Assembly: GCF_051622035.1 (NCBI RefSeq)
Contig: NC_135364.1
Span: forward strand, 12,765,501 to 12,829,500
DNA length: 64,000 nt
Direction: 5' to 3'
DNA from: Arctopsyche grandis
Taxonomy: Eukaryota; Arthropoda; Insecta; Trichoptera; Hydropsychidae
This document shows positions 22,641-38,931 of the stretch, piece after piece (within the stretch, counting starts at the first letter, position 1; each line of letters begins with the position of its first letter). A model generated the notes under the pieces. It did no database searches. It was not told where the DNA came from and saw only the letters and a program-made list of their open reading frames with translations. Made by a program: the position numbers and the translations under genes.

Positions 22641-23034
22641 GGGTCTCCCTCACGGGTCCGAAAGTGAAACGCCCGAAAACGCAAATATCGGAAGGCAAAC
22701 ATCGAAAATCAAAAGATCTCAAGTCGAAAGATTAAAATAAAGGTTGCATAGTAAACCGTACTATGTATATATAATATATGAGTGGCATGCGGTGAAATTA
22801 TCTCTCTTTTTTTGTCATACAGCCTTGTTTAATGTGCGCGCGCAGAATACGGGAGGAAAAGCCTGTTCCTCTTGTTCCTGTTGTATCCTGCTCGCGCAAA
22901 TTACGTGAGTATGTACCGTTTACCATGCACCATTTTTTTTTGATCTTTCGACTTAAGATCTTTCGATTTTCGATCTTCGCCTTCCGATATTTGCGTTTTC
23001 CGGCGTTTCACATTCGGGCCCGTGAGGTAGACCC
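22641..23034. mobile_element. Composite TIR element, family D, copy 2
   Basis: Ends GGGTCTCCCTCACGGG and CCCGTGAGGTAGACCCC, with arms of about 130 bp including GTACCGTTTACCATGCACC. It carries the same truncated family A MITE at 22783-22908 as copy 1. Outside it the sequence TAATGGAATGAAATTGATAC lies on both sides (left 22590-22640, right 23035-23083), a direct repeat of about 48 bp with a few differences. Confidence 0.82.
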
Positions 23035-23370
23035 CATCACTAATGGAATGAAATTGATACAATTTCAGCACTAAAAAAATTGTCATAGTGAAAAATGATT
23101 ATTCTCCCAGTCGGTAATACAAAATTTATCGATGCTGTCAACACCGTATAAAATATAACAATTCAATTGTTTGAAACGGTAACGTTCGAATTGAATTGTA
23201 ATTTGTTTATATGCATAGATATGTACGTGAAAGCAAACGTCATTGTGAATGACACGCGACATTAAATGTGTAGTAGTGGGAGAGGGGGAAAGGGGCAGAC
23301 GTACAATAACGGGAATTGTAGTAATGAGTGGAGAATGGAGAGTGGGTCAATCGAGACGGGGGGCACTCAC

Positions 23371-23790
23371 GGGGGGCGCGAATAGAACAAAGTGAGTGGC
23401 GGAGGCCGAGTTGGAGTTGGAGTGCGAGTGCGAGTGCGAGTCTGAGCGTCGGTTTGCTGTCACTGCGGCGACCCCACTGCTGAAGCTCCGACTCCGACAA
23501 CCATTCACTTTCGCGGCCGCGCTCTCGCTATAACTATCGCCGATGCCCAGCCTGCGACTACGACTACGGCTACGAGTACGAGTACAGCTACGGCCGATGT
23601 TGCCAGCTGCGATAATTGTCGATGTCGGTGTCGGTGTCGTTGGCGCGAAAGGGCGTAGCGCGAGCGTGGACGACTTCGCCACGCGGGTCGACGCCCGCAC
23701 CCGCACCCCCAGCCCCAGCCACATCGCTGACATTATGACCGCCATGCCTACACCGAAGCGTGTGGCTTTATCAGCGCACGTAACAATCAT
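23371..23790 (-). CDS. Putative upstream first coding exon of PREP (N-terminal extension)
   Basis: An ATG at 23790 opens a frame of exactly 140 codons that reaches a consensus donor GTGAGTG at 23370. The next PREP exon begins at 21478 (acceptor TTTTTTAG) in an open phase-0 frame that runs through 15 codons into the family start at 21433. Joining them would add about 155 residues. The segment is GC- and CpG-rich in an AT-rich region. Its first 40 residues are Met/Ala/Arg-rich and lack acidic residues after Asp7 (MIVTCADKATRFGVG...), so a mitochondrial presequence is possible. It also has an Arg-Ser run (TRTRSRSRSRR) and a His-Ser run. The alternative is an untranslated first exon, with 21433 as the only start. 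I see no homology for the extension. Confidence 0.45.
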
Positions 23791-23961
23791 CGTTCTCTCG
23801 TCTTTGGTCTCCTACGGCTAAGCTTCTCATCCTCTATACTCGTAGTATAAATCGATGGTAGACGGCATTTTTCGGTTGGCTACATTGTTTCTAGTTAAAA
23901 AGCGGCTTTGCTCATATTGGCTACGTCCACACTACCGATATCTACACCCGACACGGGGACG

Positions 23962-25030
23962 CGACAATTGGTCCAAGTCCAAAAGGTTCAACGACAAAAT
24001 GTACCCGAAAATGAGTGCACTGACAAAATGTACCCGCGACAAAATGTTCAAAAATCCTAAATTTTCTTATTTTAATGGAAAAAGTAACTTTTTATTGTAT
24101 TATATGTTATATATTTATTGATGTATATGGTACTTTTTATCGTATAGATCGCGGATGTTATTAAATTAGTATAAATTACAGGTGTTCTCAACCGCACCAA
24201 CATATTCTTATTTAAATTGAACAATTACATTTTAAGCGAATGTCATTGTGACTCATTAAATATCATTTTAAGATGTCATTGAATTAGTTTAAATGTTAGG
24301 GGCTCTTAGCCGTATCCAATATTTACTTATTTAAATTGAAAACAAAAAACTTTCTAAGCGTATTAACTGCAGATTACATTGAATTAGTTTATATGTCAGG
24401 GCTTCTCAACCGTCTCCAAAATTTTCTTTATTTCAAATGAATAATTTACTTTTTTTCGTATAGATCGCGGGCGTTATTAAATTAGTATAAATGTATGTAT
24501 ACGAAAAAAAGGAAATTTTTCATTTGAAATAAAGAAAATTTTGGAGACGGTTGAGAAGCCCTGACATATAAACTAATTCAATGTAATCTGCAGTTAATAC
24601 GCTTAGAAAGTTTTTTGTTTTCAATTTAAATAAGTAAATATTGGATACGGCTAAGAGCCCCTAACATTTAAATTAATTCAATGACATCTTAAAATGATAT
24701 TCAATGAGTCACAATGACATTCACTTAAAATGTAATTGTTCAATTTAAATAAGAATATGTTGGTGCGGTTGAGAACACCTGTAACTTATACTAATTTAAT
24801 AACATCCGCGATCTATACGATAAAAAGTACCATATACATCGATAGATATATAACATATAATACAATAAAAAGTTACTTTTTCCATTAAAATAGGAAAATT
24901 TTGGATTTTTGAACATTTTGTCGCTTCAACATTATTTCCGTGGACATTTTGTCGCGGGTACATTTTGTCAGTGCACTAATTTTCGGGTACATTTTGTCGT
25001 TGAACCTTTTGGACTTGCACCAATTGTCGT
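23962..25030. mobile_element. Large palindromic foldback element, about 1.07 kb
   Basis: Left arm 23962 to about 24500 and right arm about 24500 to 25030 are near-perfect inverse copies. Examples are CGACAATTGGTCCAAGTCC against its mirror at the right end, and CTGCAGATTACATTGAATTAG against CTAATTCAATGTAATCTGCAG. The outer 100 bp of each arm carry tandem GACAAAATGTACCCG motifs; the right arm has one additional unit of about 33 bp. The centre is about 60 bp. It has no coding capacity. No target duplication was recognised. Confidence 0.88.
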
Positions 25031-25039
25031 GTAACCATT

Positions 25040-26965
25040 TCATATAGAATTTGTAGGTAGTTTCCGACAGATACTCTCGGAACGAATTTTGACCCAAAAA
25101 ATGATTCATTTAACGTTCATTCAGTGGTATTATAAACCATTTATTTTATTGTGCAATTGGAATTAGATAATTGTTTGATGTCATTCTTATTGAATAACTA
25201 GCGATAGACCCAATGAAATAATTTCATCGCGTATATTATAAGTCAAAACTACCTACATATATGTAAATAGAAAAAATAATTAAATTAATTTTTCAAGAGG
25301 AAATATTAATAGCTAACAATATACATATAACAGGTTTTTTCTTGATTCCACCATCCAAACCTTACATAGTTATATTAAACCTTGCAAAATCTCTTTTGAA
25401 ATTATATATTAGATTAAATGAAATTAAAGATTATTTTTGATTAATTATTAAATTACAACTCATTCCACTTTCATAATAATCATCACATATTATGACAGGA
25501 AAATGTTTTCTAAACTTCTATCTTATAATTAGAAGCCATTTTTACAAGGCTCCTTTGTATTTCAGCTTAAATCCCTACATTCTTGTGATAGTTTTGAAAC
25601 TTTACCAATTTGCGCGGTTTAGTCATTTTGTTAGTTTTTGTGCTGCTCAAAACTGATATCCACAAATAGGTAAATTTTAGGGAGTCTAAACTTACCATAA
25701 TTTTCATTTTCTGACAATTCGGAAATTTTTTGTTTAAATATCAGTTTACAGGTAATTTTTAGTGTTGGAAAAAATAAAAATAAACGTTTTCATTTATCGT
25801 TTTTCTCACGAGATAGTTTCATCCATTTCTTCAATGTGGTTTGACCATATGTAGATATAGAATAATTATTTAATATTTATCGGTTTGACACTGCAAAAAC
25901 AAGTCGACATAATTTCATACAAACCTGGCTGAGTGAATGTGTACTGTAAAGTATACAAATAAGAAGAATATACTGTATAGGTTTGAATTAAACTATTGAT
26001 TTATTGAAGGTGGTAATTAGACGTGAATAACACGTTTGCACAATATAACAATTTGGTATAATCGAATAATTGAAATGACAAATTTAGTTGCTGTACAAAG
26101 TTTCTACATTGTGATTTTTTGTTTTTGGAAAATAGTGCTGTTTGAATGTCTAAATCAGGGGTTGGCAGCATTTTCAGGCAACAAATGTTTTAAAATTATC
26201 ATATCAATGGCTGTAAGGCACTACGCTTCACAGGGGTGCAAGGCTAATATCCTTCCGACTAATATCTATTATTTTTTCGAACACCCTGTATGCAAATTAT
26301 TTTTTACAAAATATAAGCAGTTTATGGTTGTTTCGTATATATATGTATTATAGTTTAATTTTTACACACAAAATAAGTTTTTACTAACTTTTAACTTATT
26401 TATTTAATTAAATATAAATTATTAATTTAATACTCAAAAATTATTTTAAAAATAAATAAAAACGAGACACGATTTAATTATTTTAGGATCGTTTAACAAG
26501 TTTTAAACTGCTTTAGTTTTAAAAATAGATTTAAACAATTTTTGATTAATACTGACATCGATTCATTTGACTATTATTTTCTAAAACTTATTGCCTACTT
26601 TGGGAAAATTTTTAACATCATAAAAAAGTTATTTTTCATCAAATATTCACACAAATAAGTTGTACACATTGAAAAATATAATAATTTAAGTTTAAGATTT
26701 TTAAAAATAAAATGGAGAGTTCAAATAATAAATCTGACTTGTCTACTACAAATCATATCACAGTATGAACTTATTACTAAAAGCTTACGTTATACTAAAT
26801 TAATTTCATTGGTATTTTTTATATTGTTAATTTAATTCTGAAAAGGTACAATTGAATAAATAAGAAACTTCATTTTAGTAATAAATAAAAAAAAAATTCA
26901 ACGTTGCAGTAAAATTGAACAAGAAGTATGAACAACTGGTATTATCAATAGTTATCGAAAGAGAA
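25040..26965. other. AT-rich intergenic region between PREP and PASK
   Basis: No exon recognised. CAGGGGTTGGCAGC at 26157 resembles a hAT terminus, and TTCGAACACCCTGTA near 26278-26292 resembles the end of another DNA transposon, but neither has a partner end. The rest is AT-rich. Confidence 0.35.
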
Positions 26966-32587
<5,622 letters not shown>

Positions 32588-32651
32588 CTAAAATATGAAA
32601 ACGATTATTACTATTGCATTAATTTTTATATATGTATGTATCTGAATTGTA

Positions 32652-33171
32652 CAGTTTTTGCAAGCCTATTTCACCCTTTTTCAAATGAAATTCACCCTTT
32701 TGCAAATGAAATTCATCCTTTTGCAAATGAAATTCATCCTTTTGCAAATGAAATTAACCCTTTTGCAAATGAAATTCATCCTTTTCAAAAATCGTATTAA
32801 AAAATAAAGAAACCAAAAGTTAAAATTAAAATTATAATTATAATATAAAGCCATCGAGCTTGGAACGTCCAACATACTTTTAATAACCATATTTCCTGAA
32901 TTATGTATGTATTAAATTGATTAGCAGAATAAAATTTGAAAAATTGAAAATAAAAATAATATTTGCACCATCTAAATAAATATGTATGTATGTACAAATA
33001 TAAATGTAAGTTTAAACTAAAATACATAAAAAGCACATATTGTTTAATTCGGTTTCTTTATTTTTAAATACAATTTTTGTAAAGGATGAATTTCATTTGC
33101 AAAAGGGTTAATTTCATTTGCAAAAGGGTGAATTTCATTTGCAAAAGGGTGAAATAGGCTTGCAAAAACTG
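32652..33171. mobile_element. TA-flanked MITE whose arms are tandem repeats
   Basis: The 520-bp element CAGTTTTTGCAAGCCTATTTC...CAAAAACTG is flanked by TA on both sides, as for Tc1/mariner. The left arm holds about six and the right arm about four inverted units of a 22-bp repeat (CCCTTTTGCAAATGAAATTC). It lies 5' of the first recognised PASK exon, probably within the first intron. Confidence 0.8.
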
Positions 33172-33179
33172 TATACAAT

Positions 33180-33420
33180 GCATTGTTTGTGATGAACACA
33201 ATACGTACAATCGGTATTTTATCGAGATGTCCTGGAGAGAAATTGTTTTGAATTCTCCGGAGGGGGCGGCGTCGCAGGGGCGTAGGCACCGTCAAGGAAC
33301 TGCAACAGACACGGTAAGGATCACATCGAGTTTGTTGTCACACCCGACCACTACGTCAACTGTCAAAAGCGTCGCATAGGAGTATTTATTTGTGTGCGCA
33401 AGACTCCTGGCTCAATCAAT
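33180..33420 (-). promoter_or_regulatory. Possible PASK promoter or untranslated first exon
   Basis: The GC-rich stretch read on the minus strand ends in a consensus donor GTACGT near 33208. No ATG is in frame, and the only open frame starts at TTG. An untranslated exon would fit the missing PASK 5' end. Inferred from position only. Confidence 0.3.
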
Positions 33421-33819
33421 ACCGTGGACCGTGTGGCGGCAAAACAAAGCGTTGCACAATAATCGTCCATGTGAAGTTCCCGGATCTTAAGATTCTTGGA
33501 TTTGTCTTATTTCTAGGATTCTATTATACTGTTTGTGAATTACCTGTCTCCAGACATGTTCGGGAGGCCGCTGGCAGCCAGCAAAGAGAAGACACAACAA
33601 TTCAAATCGGATGCACCGGCTGCTACTGACATTTACCGTTTTGGCAATAACACTATAATGCATGGCTTGTTCAAACACCACATCGTTGGTTATATGATAG
33701 TCGCTGGCATTTAGATTAAAATAATATATTAGCGCCAATTGCAGCTATGCTTATAATGGTACTGAATTATGCACGACTGTCTCGAATTTCATTTGTTCAT
33801 CCTGCATTGAACGTTAAAG

Positions 33820-34010
33820 GGATTATTTCGCACAATCGTTGCCACGAAAATCGCGAATACGGAAGATCTGGCACTCGAGTTCTCGTTAGTATGTTAGTTC
33901 ACGTGGTTAACTCTCGATGAATGGAGTTTTCGGGTGTCAGATGTTCCGTGATCGAGATTTTAGTGACGTATGCGGGATCACTTTGTGCGAAATAATCACC
34001 GAATCGCATT
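33820..34010. mobile_element. MITE family C, copy 2
   Basis: Arms of about 70 bp: GATTATTTCGCACAATCGTT... at the left, inverse ...TTTGTGCGAAATAATCACC at the right. Inner CACTCGAGTTCTCG and CGAAAACTCC motifs are shared with the copies at 12072 and 34216. About 190 bp, non-coding. Confidence 0.75.
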
Positions 34011-34093
34011 GAACATCGTCCCGCGAAAGTGTCCTGTATTTGGACATGCAAGCTTTTCAACACGTCTGTAGAAAGTATAACATTGTTGGTTCC

Positions 34094-34908
34094 TAGTGGT
34101 GTGCCGTGGAAATCTCACTGTTTTTTTTCGCAATCTTTTAAGGGCGCTACAGACGCTCTGGAATATCGAAGCGGTATGTCTTGCGGGGTAATTGGACTAT
34201 TCGTCACATTGGGGTGGTCACAAAGACAATTTTTGCCATGAAAATCGCGAATACACAATATTTGGCACTCAAGTTCTCGTTACTATGATAGTTATCGTTA
34301 GTATGATGGACTTTTCGGCTGCCAGATATTCCGTTATAGAGATTTTAGTGACTTTGTGACGAGTAATTTGTGACCAGTAATCACCGAACCGTCTTGCGGC
34401 GACCGATGTTGACGCGAAATCACACAGCGTGGTATGCGATATATGGTACGTCGACAAGTTTTCCTATATTGATATATATCGATCACTGTCAAGCAAGGAT
34501 AAATAAAACCATACAATTTGACCGAAAAAGGTTTAAAGGGGCGGGGTGTACCGGTCGTTCGGCCGGCCGGCCGGACGGTCAAGGTATACGTGCCAGGTAT
34601 GCCACGTTTTTTTTATATATGTTTAATCTAAAAAAAAACGTCCCACGTACAACATCCCGCATCCCGCGCTGTGTGTTCACGCCCTAACGTGTGTAGGAAC
34701 ATTCACCGTCAGGTCGAAGCGCATTCAGTACGCCGCACGTTTAAACAAATTATGGTCGTTCGCCGCACGGTCTACTGCAAGACATACCGCTCTGATATTC
34801 CAGAGCGTCTGTAGCGCCATATAGAGTCCTCTTTAATCCTGCTCGCGCACACTTAAAGTAAAGCCATTCGATAAAATCCGAGAGATTTTCACGACACGCC
34901 ATTGTTGG
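34094..34908. mobile_element. Nested MITE complex (family A around B around C)
   Basis: The outer layer is family A, split into 34094-34140 (TGGTGTGCCGTGGAAATC) and 34836-34908 (GAGATTTTCACGACACGCCA), with TTGTTGGTTCCT and TTGTTGGTCCCT repeated outside. The middle layer B is an inverted pair of about 45 bp, 34142-34185 and 34777-34824 (GGCGCTACAGACGCTCTGG and inverse). The inner layer is a family C copy at about 34200-34390. Between them is a CCGGCCGGCCGG palindrome at 34561-34574. No gene. Confidence 0.75.
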
Positions 34909-35114
34909 TCCCTCTTGTAAACTTGTTTATGTATAAATGGCATGGCCCTCTGGATAATATCCTGTTTCATTTTTCTCATGGGTTAATTTTCTCACACCGG
35001 TTGTAGTTTGCATAGATCAGTATGTACTAGACTTGTCAGGTTGGTAAAATAGGGATTTTGCGTTATTTATTATTGCATGGATTTAAGCTGGCAGCACTGG
35101 GTTTCTCACATACA

Positions 35115-35276
35115 AGTCTGTTACTGAGAGTTGGCGCGTTCTCGTACTCACACAGAAGCGCGCGAAAGGGACATAGCGTCTTTTTATTATTGAATACAGT
35201 GTAACAGCATGCTATACACCTATTCACTGACACTACACAAGCGGATTTGTTCGCGCCAACTCACGGTAACAGACCT
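35115..35276. mobile_element. Small TIR element
   Basis: AGTCTGTTACTGAGAGTTGGCGCG at the left is mirrored by CGCGCCAACTCACGGTAACAGACCT at the right, about 160 bp. The terminal AGGTCTGTT resembles the 3071-3289 element's end AGGTTTGTT, so the two may share a transposase. Non-coding. Confidence 0.7.
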
Positions 35277-35899
35277 TCCTATACACAGATTTTCAATAGT
35301 TTTGATGTTTTGTTGAATTTTCATGTTTGCTGATAGCCCAGTTTTTCTTTGTGCACCTCCCCATGTATGTAGACACAGCGCGTGATAAACTATTACATTG
35401 TGTACGCATACAATTGATATGTAACATTTTCAGTTGGAAATGTCGGCGGATCGAGATGTCTTGTTACATCGAATGGGTATGTACGACAAGCGTACTTCAA
35501 AGTGTTGAAGACATTCTTCCATTCTTCGCGTTGGCCAACGGCCGCTTCGGAGGATATCCTCCGCCATTCATCCATCCGATGGTTATCGTCCGATTGTTGT
35601 TTCGCGAAGAACAATCGATCCGGCGGTCATCCAATTGGAAAATTGTAAATTTCACGTCTTGCAACGAGAGACTCGTTTGTGAAATACTGAACCAAGGCTG
35701 TTGACGGCGAGCTTGAAACGGCCCAGAGCAGTTGCGACGAGGAAACGAAATATTGGGCTGATATTGTTAGACATAAATAATTCTTTGAACGTACCCAATT
35801 TAAATCGAGCCTTCATTATTTATCAATCAATTAAGCAATTGAACACGTTTGAAAATGTTTTTAACAATTATTACACTCGTATTCATTTTTTAACAGTTT

Positions 35900-36250
35900 T
35901 TTATTTGAATGCCAAAATGTTGTATACAGTTCAATGCAATCAGAGAAGTATGGAACGCTATGTGCTCGGCATGATAAGGAGAGACAGGAAACGAAACAAA
36001 TGGGTGGGAAAGTATAACTAGAGTAAAAGTATGCCAAAGCGGAACTAGTGAAAAGATTTGAAATGGTAATGGACGGTTATGTTTCTAGTAGATTGGACGA
36101 AAGGTGGAAAAGTGCTCAAATGGTATCTATAAAAGTGTAAAAGGAAGGCTAAAAGTGAAATGGGCGGATGAAGGAAAATACAGCTAAATTGATGGTGTTT
36201 CTCAGAACAGAAACATGTTGGAGAGACTTTCTTCCAGCATTGGATGATTA
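35900..36250 (+). pseudogene. LINE reverse-transcriptase C-terminal remnant
   Basis: Plus-strand codons QRSMERYVLGMIRRDRKRN, then degenerate frames with WADE and a C-terminal QHW-like end, follow the order of the C-terminal end of many insect LINE polymerase proteins (QRxMERxMLGISLRDRIRN, ..., KWAGH, ..., RWxDD, ..., QQW). There are several stops and frameshifts. No 5' part is recognised. Inactive. Confidence 0.7.
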
Positions 36251-37561
36251 AATATGGCAATTCCCACTTTCTTGGGAGGACTTATGTACGTGCACCAGAA
36301 GTTGTATCAATTTTTCACACGATTAGTCTGCTTTAGATCGATTATAAAGCGTCTTTAGGTTAAACACTACATAATATATGTATTAAATGTATTATGAAAA
36401 TTCATAAGAATTTTAAATAGTTTTTTTTCTTCTTATGCTGTACATTACAATTAAAATAAGATAGCACTATAAATTCTAACAAAAAATGCAAAATAGAAAA
36501 TGATCACTACATCGATCAGTAAATATTAGGATAAATCTATGTAAAATGTATTGTGAATATAATTTATGAACAATTAAAAGCGTTTACAAATCAAATCCAA
36601 ATACGATTAGTGATTTTGTATAGAACAAAAATTTAAATTCGAATTCTATTGTTTAATTTATTTCACAATTAATTATATATTTTGTTCCAATGAAAATTTC
36701 ATAACAGTATTTACGGGAAAATGTATCATTTCTGAAAACGTAAAAAATAAGGGTTGTTCTTTCAACAATAATGCTCGACTGGGTGAGTTTAAATGTCAGT
36801 AATTTTAAATAAATTGTACGCTTTTTCCATGCACCGGGTAGATTGATTCGTATTACTTTGACCAGAGGGCCGAGACACGTCCGTTAATAAATAATGGGAG
36901 TGCATTTATGCAATATAAATCGGAATTGATCCGCACAATTGAGTATCGTGTCGGAAAAACGTGCAAAAGGATGGAAAATGTCGGCCGCTCGACCTCGACA
37001 TACCTTCGATTGTGCCCTAAAATATAACGTTGCCAACGAATCATGCAACGTGCATGCGTGTGTGTGCATTGAATGGAAATTTGAAAATTATATCTGAGAA
37101 AAAAACAACAAAACGTATACCTACTTATCTATATATGTAAGTCTGGTTTGTGATGAGTAGGGAATGCAAATTTATCAGAATTTAATTTTTTAGCACAGTG
37201 CATATGTCTATTGTATGTTTACTTCCGATTAGATATACGAATTTTCTTATATTCATCAATTTTGGCGTGTTTACTTATCGATTAGCAACGCTGAAAATCG
37301 AAAGGTTTTCGGTTCAGTGACGCCGGATTTAATTGTAATACTTATTGCACCAGCATCTGTTTCACTTTTCAATGTCGTTTAGGCGTGCACAATTTTTGTG
37401 CATTCGATCAAATTTATGCAATGAATAATGAAAGAAAAATATTCACCGCAATAGTAACAATAATATAATACCTTTCCTTACTGTTGCTAAATTTTGTTAT
37501 TGCAAGAATAATATATGTGAAGTTGCGATGAACAAAATGCATATATGTAATTTATTTATTA
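36251..37561. other. Gene-free AT-rich stretch
   Basis: Read on both strands. There are short open frames only (for example 36853-37044), without ATG support or family likeness. No repeat structure stands out. Confidence 0.4.
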
Positions 37562-37719
37562 CCAGTGGTTTTACCCGGCTTCGCTCGGTATTTGTAATAT
37601 AAACCATTTAAACATGTTTAATCTAATAGTAAACATTTGATTAGTTTTATTTTATTTAAATTTATTTGAATATTCATTTGTTCGATGACGACAAGTCTTT
37701 TTCGAAATTATATATTAGA
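37562..37719 (-). mobile_element. Non-autonomous Helitron, family 1, copy b
   Basis: On the minus strand it starts TCTAATATATAATTTCG and ends CTGG (CTRR consensus), between A and T. It shares the ACAAATACCGAGCGAAGCCG end and the AATAAATTTA inner part with the copy at 1093-1454 but is 158 bp, lacking the middle with the GC palindromes. Confidence 0.82.
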
Positions 37720-37738
37720 TGTATCCTTTTATATTTTA

Positions 37739-37921
<183 letters not shown>

Positions 37922-38589
37922 ATTAAAAAATAGAAGCTTTCCGTCTTTTCGATGAATTTAGTGGTCTCAATCAGAGCTGTAGCAATATTTTTGGTGTCAA
38001 TCTATTACTTTTTTTTATATTTTACAATTCAAATTAATATTTTATTACAAAATTTTATATGAATTGAAATATAAACAATGGGTTTAAACAAAAAGTTGTA
38101 AAACGAAATTATTTTTTCAAATATACGTATATAGGAAATAATGAAAGCGGCTATGATGATGAAACTTTGGTGTGTACATTCTTAAGTTCTAAAACGTAAT
38201 GCTAAAAATATGTACACAGTATATTGACAAAATTCGAAAAGAATTTAGCGCACATGCATTTCAGGTTTTCTACGATACATAAAACTTCGTAAACCGTATC
38301 CATTATTTTTATTTTCAGAATTCGTTTCATTGTTTGTAAAACTTTTCTTTATAAAGTTATAAAATGTATATCGCTGTCTCGATTGAATGACATAATTGAT
38401 ACATATTTGGATATTTTAAAAGACCAAGAATCATCTTAAATTTTTACATCCGTTTTATTAAAGAAAAAAAATAGGTGAAGATCGTCCGAAGCGCCCCACG
38501 CATCCGGCGCCCTTGGCACCCGTCCAAATGCCAGGGCCTTTATGTGTGTTCTGGTCTCTATATGTAAAATTAAGAGACTATAGCTACTA

Positions 38590-38695
38590 TTATTTTATCG
38601 AATAGAAGTCCAAGGAAAGAAGAAATATTGATGATTTTGAGATGTGGTGCTGGAAATTTATGTTGAGATAACAGAAACTAACTAGATTATTACCC
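38590..38695 (+). pseudogene. LINE reverse-transcriptase fragment
   Basis: Codons reading KSKERRNIDDFEMWCWKFML then a stop match the FEMWCWRRML motif near the C-terminus of insect LINE polymerase proteins, as I know it from the family. Only about 30 codons are recognisable. Confidence 0.65.
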
Positions 38696-38753
38696 ATAGA
38701 CTTTTAATTAATTGTCTTAGACGTGGTCTTTAACATCTTATAGGAGCAGAATA

Positions 38754-38931
38754 TGTTAATTTTGATGTGCCCGTTGAAAATAAATCGGAAGATGGAAATG
38801 GTCTATTCGCAGAATTGATTAATAATTTTAATACATCGAATGAAAGGGAGGTTATGATTCACAAATATGATAAAGGAGAAGATGTATTTCTAGTATTTCT
38901 TCTGTTGATTTGTTTGCAACACGGTATCTAA
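38754..38931 (+). other. Short open segment, coding-like, not assigned
   Basis: An AG acceptor-like site (TCTTATAG) precedes 59 sense codons ending in TAA, with a polar, protein-like composition (GAEYVNFDVPVENKSEDGNG...). It has no ATG at its start and no family likeness. It begins about 60 bp after the LINE fragment, so it may be transposon-derived, or a stray exon. Confidence 0.3.

Noticed and set aside
23543-23821. Plus-strand Arg/Val-rich frame
   Set aside because: Antisense shadow of repeat-like GC-rich sequence. The minus-strand frame with ATG and donor is the better candidate.
33044-33295. Minus-strand frame tested as PASK first exon
   Set aside because: It begins with TTG, has an upstream in-frame TGA and no ATG. 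At most it is an untranslated exon.
34561-34574. CCGGCCGGCCGG run as a restriction or regulatory island
   Set aside because: Very short, inside the MITE nest, no supporting context.
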